A stretch of DNA of 64,000 bases, taken from the NCBI RefSeq assembly GCF_026210795.1, contig NC_089436.1, positions 4,464,001-4,528,000 of the forward strand, written 5' to 3'. Both the position numbers and the translations under genes were made by a program. Under the pieces are notes generated by a model that was given only the letters and a program-made list of their open reading frames with translations, had not been told where the DNA came from and did not search any database. Source of the stretch: Rhizophagus irregularis. Lineage: Eukaryota > Glomeromycota > Glomeromycetes > Glomerales > Glomeraceae. Shown here one piece after another: positions 57,969 through 64,000 of the stretch. Each line of letters opens with the position of its first letter. Position 1 is the first letter of the stretch.

Positions 57969-59827
57969 TAATAAATTATATTATACTACGGTAGATAGAC
58001 ATTGCTTTCTAGAATTATGTTTTTTTTATTGCGGTATAAATTTCTTTATTTTCAAGATTATGTATTATTATTGAACAATTAATTCATAATTCAGATAAGA
58101 AGGAGTGAAGTATTTTCAAATGTGGGTGTCCTGCATAGGTAAATCTTCAATTCTTAACCAAATCATTTGAAATTTTTACTGAAAAAAACTTTAAAATTTG
58201 CTCTATTTTATGCATATATTTAAAATAAGAAAATGTGTGATCGCCTTTATTCCAAAAAGATATTTTTATGCTGATCATTTAATTTTTGGCAGAATTAAAT
58301 ACGTCATGTGATTTAAATTAAATGGTGCAGCAAAAATCTTAAATCAAAAAAAATGTAATAAAATATAGGAATGTTTACTATTATAACCTGAAATCATCTA
58401 CTCTCCTTATCCTAACCCTAAGCTACTCCAACCAACACTGGCTACTCTAAAGACAACGCACCTAACCTAAACTCACCCTTCTTACCCTAACCCTAAGCTG
58501 CTCCACAGCCAACTACCACTCTAAAGCCAACACTACTTTAAAACCAACATTATTCTGCCAACATTATGCTACCTAATTACATACCTTGAGCAAATTCTGA
58601 CAGATGAATATTTTGAATTATTCTTCCATAAGGTAGGTTTATGTGAAAGGAAAAAATAAATTAAATTATTTATGGGTTTTACGTTCAATATTAAGGAAAG
58701 AAAAAAATAAAAAAAATTCAAATGAAAGAGGGCGAGCAAACGTGGGAAATACTAGGTCGTATAGGGGTGTATAGAGAATCTAACAAATTTTAACGGAATG
58801 AAATATAAAAAATTCCTATTTGTAACGATTGAAATAAGATGAATAAGGAAAATTAGTACTCGAATTTGATTACGAAAATTATTCACTCGCAAAGAAATTT
58901 AAACATTTAGAAAATGCATAAATTCTGTGGATAAAGATTTTGAATCGATAAACAAGTATTTTAACAATTGTGATAATAAAAAAAAAATTTGATGAACTAC
59001 AGTGTTATTAATATGCATGGCATTTCAAAAAATGAGCGGATGAATTTAATACTTTTAATTTGTTTTGAGCATATTTATATCCTTGAGAATTTAAGTGAGT
59101 TTCTTTGAGGAGATAGTCCCATATTTTTTATCATCATTTTACGTTTTTTTATATATATTTGTATTTTTTTTTTATTCTGCTTTATAATTGGATTTATAAA
59201 TATTTATTTATTTTCTAAAAAGGTATAATTGGTTATAGTAATTACTTGATTGGGATGGTAACACATTTTTATTATTTTTCATTTTTTTTACTTTTTTTTT
59301 ATTTTTTTTTATTTTTTTTTAGGTTTAGGATGACTTGAAATTTTTTTTATCTTCTAGGTTTGGTACTTAAACGGCCTCGTAGACATAGAAGAGTTTCTTT
59401 GGAGAAATAATTATGTGTTAATAAGTTTCATTATTTTATTTTTAAATTTATTTTTTTCGGTTGAAAAACTTAGAATTATTAAATTTTTTCCTTCTCACTT
59501 TTGCAAATTATCGATTTTAAAATAAATTGACGCATTTTTTGGTAAAATAAGAAAGATTTATTAATTTTTTTAACTCGGAAGTGGCGCAGTGGCGCACGTG
59601 ATCGTCGATCATTTATTAAGTAATATTTGAGAATGAACTCTCGCTGATCAGCATTTAGAATTTACTTAAATTATAAACTTTACGAAATATTTGCGACACG
59701 TTACAATCGTTACATTAATAAATAAGTGGAAGTACAAAATTCATGCCATGCATTTTGATTGTTTTTTTACTTAATTCTGTTGGTATAGAATTAATATTTT
59801 CTTTACTTCTTTTCGTAATAAAAAAAT
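57969..59827. other. 1.9-kb spacer
   Basis: It contains the C-rich CCTAACCCTAA segment listed separately, T-run clusters at 59130-59330 and a CACGTGATCGTCGATC patch at 59594. No gene was identified. Confidence 0.5.
58405..58570 (+). repeat. C-rich 75-bp repeat with interstitial telomere-like CCTAACCCTAA
   Basis: CCTAACCCTAAGCT occurs at 58411 and 58486, each followed by CTCCA-x-CCAAC and then CTCTAAAG-x-CAAC. The plus strand is nearly free of G for 150 bp, in contrast to everything around it. CCCTAA is the complement of the common fungal telomere unit, but only two units occur per copy, so this is not a telomere. Confidence 0.65.
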
Positions 59828-62800
59828 ATGGAAGGAAGCTCAAGTCAGGTAAATTATTATTTTAAGCAATGGTATATTGTTTTTTGGAAAAATTCATTTT
59901 ATATTAATATTAAAATTTAACATTTTATTTAATAATAGAGTGGAAATTCTTCTACCAATACTGTTCCTGGTAACTTAGAACATAATGACTTTGCTTTATA
60001 TAAAACGATTTTGCATGAAAATCTGTTCAATAATCGTATCCTTCTCAAATTAGAAGAGGATGGATTCACTACACCAGATGATAAAGTAGAAGAACTTTTA
60101 AAGCATCTGACTAAATCAAGTTATTTGTACACAATTAAATTACTTTTTGAAAATTTACAATATGAGTTTTCGTCTCAAGTTTTAGAAAATTCATTAGAAG
60201 CTTTAGTTGATACTTCTTTTAAACATTATTCAAAAGAAAGTGTGGCTAGATTAGAATTACATTTAAGAATTTTGGTTATTGTTTTAGAACGGATATGTTT
60301 TTCACCAATAGTACTTAGTAAAGAACTTCGAGATAAAATTTATAATTCTTTGGCAAAATTTGCAGAAATTCATCGTAAAACAACTCAAGTTATCGAAATA
60401 GGACTTGATAATAATTTTAGATCAAATTATAATCAATTCAATCAACAAAATAATGATCAGGTTGAAATTAAAAAGCGTAATTATAATATTGATTTTTTAT
60501 TAATCCATTTGCGAGATACTCTTCATAGTTTACGTGATGATGAAACTTGGTTTCAAGAAATTATACGAAGAACTAAAGATTTTCTTAAAGCTGCATTAAA
60601 TATTACACCAGGAATTTTATCAATAGCAGGAGTTCCTCTTCCAAATGATAATTGTTCAATCTTATCACTACTTACTCAAATACGTCAGAGTTTAAGTTTT
60701 AAATATCCGGTAGCATCTTATTATGTAGATTGGAGAATTATGTTAATAATTCAACATAATCTTTTCATTTGGTCTGAAAGTTCTGAAAAGATTATAAGTA
60801 AAAAATTTGGTGAATTGGTATTAATGGAATATATCTGGAGTTTTTTGGGAAGAGAATGGATTAATACTGCGAACAAATCTATTTTAGATTCTCAAACAAA
60901 ATTTGATGAAGTATCAAATAAAGTTGCTAAAACTTTGAAAAATGCTGGAGGTTTATTAAATGAAATTGCTGGAAATGAACCTATTGCATTACCACATACT
61001 TTGTGGTTTGGAATATTAGATCTTGCACAAAATCTTATCCAAAGATCATCTCGAATAACAACATATGGTCTTTGTTATTATTTGGCAATTGAATCACTTA
61101 ATAAAGCACCAAGTAGTTTTATTCAGTTTAAATCAATTGAATTATTATTATATTTATATAATATTGATAATAAAATGTTTTCAATGATTGAAATTGATTT
61201 TGATCAATATATACAAAAATTAAGTGATAATAATTTGGAAGATTCTTTAGAAAAATTTCGAAATTTATTAACTTTCGTTAAAGAGAAATACTCTGAAGAT
61301 TTAAAAATTCTAAGTAATAATATTGGAAAGGGAAAAGAGGGAAAAGGAAAAAGCTTAAATCAAAATTTATATTTAAAAAAAGAGCAAATATCAAATTCTA
61401 ATATTTTAGATGTTATAGCAGATGAAATTACTTGTCCAATTAGTAGTGAACCAACAGATCAATTATGTATTTTAAAATGTCAACACATATTATCATTAGA
61501 TAACCTAAAAAAGTTAAAACAAAAGATATGTCCTAATTGTCGTGAAAAAATTGAAGATAGCGATATTAGATATTTATCACAAAATTCAATTTACAAAAAT
61601 TTGTATACAAAATTTTTTGAATCTGGACATATTTTACCTTCAATTGAATTAGTAAATTCTGATCAACTTTATGACAGTGATGATTCGGATAATTCAGAAG
61701 TTGATCTTATATTGACTAAAAAAAAGAATTTTATGAATTCAATTAATAAATTAAATTCAAAAATATCATCATCAATATTCTCAAGAATTACAAAAAAACA
61801 ACATCCAACATATCAAAATATTATAAAAGAACTAAATGAAAAACATTATGAAAAAGCTGAAACTTTATGTAAAGAATTTTTAAATTTATTTTCTAAAAGT
61901 TATTCTTTAAAATGCATTTTAGCTTATATTTGTAGATATCTTAACAATTATAAACAAGCACACTTCTATTTAGAAGAAGCTATTCTTTTAAATCCCAAAA
62001 GACCAGTTGCTTATTTTATTCGCGGTGAAATATATTTTAGTCAAAGTAATTATTCTGAAGCAATATATAATTTAAAAAAATCATTAGATTGCAAAGCAAA
62101 AGTAAATAACTTATACATAATACTTGGAAATAGTTATTTACATTACTCATGTGTTAATCATTATGATATGGCCATGGAATATTATGATATTGCATTAAAA
62201 AATGATCCAAATAATTATTTATGCCTTAAAAATTGTGCATATATTTATGAAAATCAAGGAGATTATTTAAATGCTTTAATGATATTAGATAGATTGTTAA
62301 ATATTAATGAGAAGGATTCTTTGGTTTTATGTTACTATGGAGAAATTTTATGTAATATGACACACTATAGTAAAGCTATATTATATTTTACAAAAGCAAA
62401 TATCATAGACCCAGAAAATATTCATAATTTGAATAGGAGAGCTATTGCATACTATACTATTCAGGAATATGATAATGTATTATCAGATCTTGATAAAATT
62501 ATACAATCAGATCCATTAAATAGTTCAGCATATTATCTTAAAAGTTTAACGTATTATACAAAAAATGATATTAATAATGCTGAAATATCATTTAAAAAGC
62601 TTGCAGCATTATTAAATTCTAATAATAGTTTGACAAAGTTTCAGTTATTTCATCTAGAGTACTTACTAAATAATAATAGTTCTAAAGAATTATACAATAT
62701 ATTAACAAAAAATGATCGAATTCCTATGATGAGTGATTTACTATCATGTTTTATTAGATGTAAAATATATATTGAATTAAAAGATTATAGCATGGCAAAA

Positions 62801-63803
62801 ATGTATTTTGATACGTTATTTGAATATAATGTTTCCAAGAATTGTTTGTCATATATTCATTTATTACGAAAGCATTCAGTTTTTTGGTTTTATTTATATA
62901 AATCTTGTAGAATTATTGGATATTATTTTACTGATGGAATTGTTGATAAATTTAGTGAATACATGTATAGAGGTAAGAAATATTTAAATTGTTTATTTTC
63001 TTCTATTCAAGATAATAAATATCTTAAACTCATTAGAAAAAGAAGTATATTTTATTTCAAACCTTACAAATTTAAATAGTGAACTTTGTCAATTTCAAGA
63101 AAGTGATACAAGCAGGTAAAGTCTATTCATAATAATACTTTAAGTCAGATTGTCTTAAATACAAATTAACCAAATTAACCGTAATTTTAAAATCAAAGTT
63201 TATTGGGGCGGATATTGCGTTCTAAAAATGAAAAACTTCGTTTGGATTTGCCATTCTATTTTAAGTATCCTATTTGTAAAATAAATATTAAAAAAATATT
63301 ATCTAAAGACTGCTTTATAAAATTATATAGTGATGTAAGTTAATTATTTATGATAATTTCTTTTATTTTATTTAACTTTAATTAATATTGACTTAATTAT
63401 AGGATCACCAAGAAGATCATACACTAAAACATGAAGTTGTGTCAAAACTCGAGGGATTAGGTTGGATTGAATACGCGCTTCCAATATATAGTTTAAATAA
63501 GCTTCAACTTTCAATTGAAATAAATTCTATTGAAATGGTATGTTCCTATTTACTTATTCAAGGCAAATTTCCTTTCAGAACAAATTAAAATATAATATTC
63601 TTTAATTTACATAGCAAATAGATTATATTCGATCTGGACGTAAACACTATAATCATCATAAGATAACTCACATTCCAAATGTGAGTTTGTTGTTACCAGA
63701 TCACCAAATTTGCCCAAATGTTCCAGAAACTTTCAGTGACATGTACTTTTCAAGAAAAGAAATGGGAAACTTACTTGATTTAAAAGATATCCTTGATAAA
63801 TAA
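59828..63803 (+). CDS. RING-like/TPR protein, probable E3 ubiquitin ligase (six exons)
   Basis: Exons 59828-59848, 59939-62972, 63037-63115, 63199-63334, 63403-63537 and 63615-63803 join in frame to 1197 residues. Residues 1-480 are alpha-helical without a recognised domain. At about 506-545 is a RING/U-box-like module: CPISSEP, then C-x-H and CPNCREKI. Residues about 620-900 contain tandem TPR-like helical pairs (AHFYLEEAILLNPKRPVAYF, AIYNLKKSL, AMEYYDIALKNDPNNYL, AILYFTKANIIDPEN). The C-terminal exons encode a further 200 residues ending MGNLLDLKDILDK. The large exon would stop at 63079 if intron 2 (62973-63036) were missed; splicing it restores a long natural frame. The likely role is a ubiquitin ligase with a TPR scaffold; its substrates are unknown. 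Confidence 0.8.
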
Positions 63804-64000
63804 TTATTTACTTTCTTATTAATATTATTAGAATTGAAAATTTTTTAAATATTGAACCATTTTATCTATAAAAAGAAATCTTTCGTTTTAGGAATTTTTA
63901 TTGAAAATTAAAATTGATACCTGTTGGAAATATACTATCTACTCCTGGGAAAATATTTGTATGATGTAGGATATTTCATAAAATGTTAGCAACTCAATTT
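63804..64000. other. 3' flank of the RING/TPR gene
   Basis: AT-rich sequence to the window edge with no coding feature visible. Confidence 0.5.

Noticed and set aside
58405-58570. A true telomere
   Set aside because: Only two CCCTAA-like units per 75-bp copy, with coding genes on both sides.
1-64000. CRISPR arrays, rRNA genes or prokaryotic operons
   Set aside because: No regularly spaced identical repeats with unique spacers, no rRNA-like conserved blocks, and genes have spliceosomal introns.

Overview
The window looks like nuclear DNA of an arbuscular mycorrhizal fungus of the Rhizophagus type (Glomeromycotina). The evidence is the very AT-rich, homopolymer-laden sequence, short GT-AG introns (mostly about 60-130 nt, often with TACTAAY-like branch points), and families known to be expanded in that lineage: F-box/leucine-rich proteins in tandem, Sel1-repeat protein kinases, kinases with a CxxC-CxxC head, multi-membrane-span SPRY proteins and RING/TPR proteins. 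The species assignment is inference from family content; nothing here is diagnostic on its own.

Layout. 1-13.5 kb is accessory DNA without an intact gene: tandem repeats, purine and pyrimidine tracts, at least four inverted-repeat elements, an array of tiny exon-intron-like units (9.56-10.64 kb), and a dead Helitron-type PIF1 helicase (12.15-12.94 kb) split by a hAT-like MITE. 13.6-18.6 kb holds three tandem F-box genes, all on the minus strand. 18.6-23.9 kb is gene-poor. 23.9-26.7 kb encodes a 937-residue cysteine-rich protein with nine WG repeats. 30.0-32.5 kb is a Sel1-repeat protein kinase with two single-base frameshifts. 33.57-35.08 kb is a terminal-inverted-repeat element starting CCCTATAAAAA, with a 3-bp target duplication and an internal array of 3' splice-site-like motifs. 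36.3-37.7 kb is an F-box pseudogene duplicated from the 13.6-kb gene. 39.5-40.2 kb is a small, unrecognised multi-exon gene. 40.8-42.2 kb is a T-rich tract full of small hairpins. 42.65-44.49 kb is an intact six-exon kinase. 46.83-48.17 kb is a second CCCTAT element. 49.3-50.1 kb has a dead ML-domain (lipid-recognition-like) secreted-protein gene and a small ORF. 52.8-53.0 kb encodes a secreted six-cysteine peptide with a Kex2 site. 53.8-58.0 kb is a divergent pair: a two-span membrane protein and a nine-exon multi-span SPRY protein, the latter with a MITE inside an intron. 59.8-63.8 kb is a six-exon RING/TPR gene.

The genes are not an operon or pathway. They are a typical sample of the signalling, ubiquitin-linked and secreted families of these fungi, interspersed with non-autonomous DNA transposons. 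Exon models were built by hand from splice sites and reading-frame continuity; all multi-exon models given as intact keep frame across every junction.
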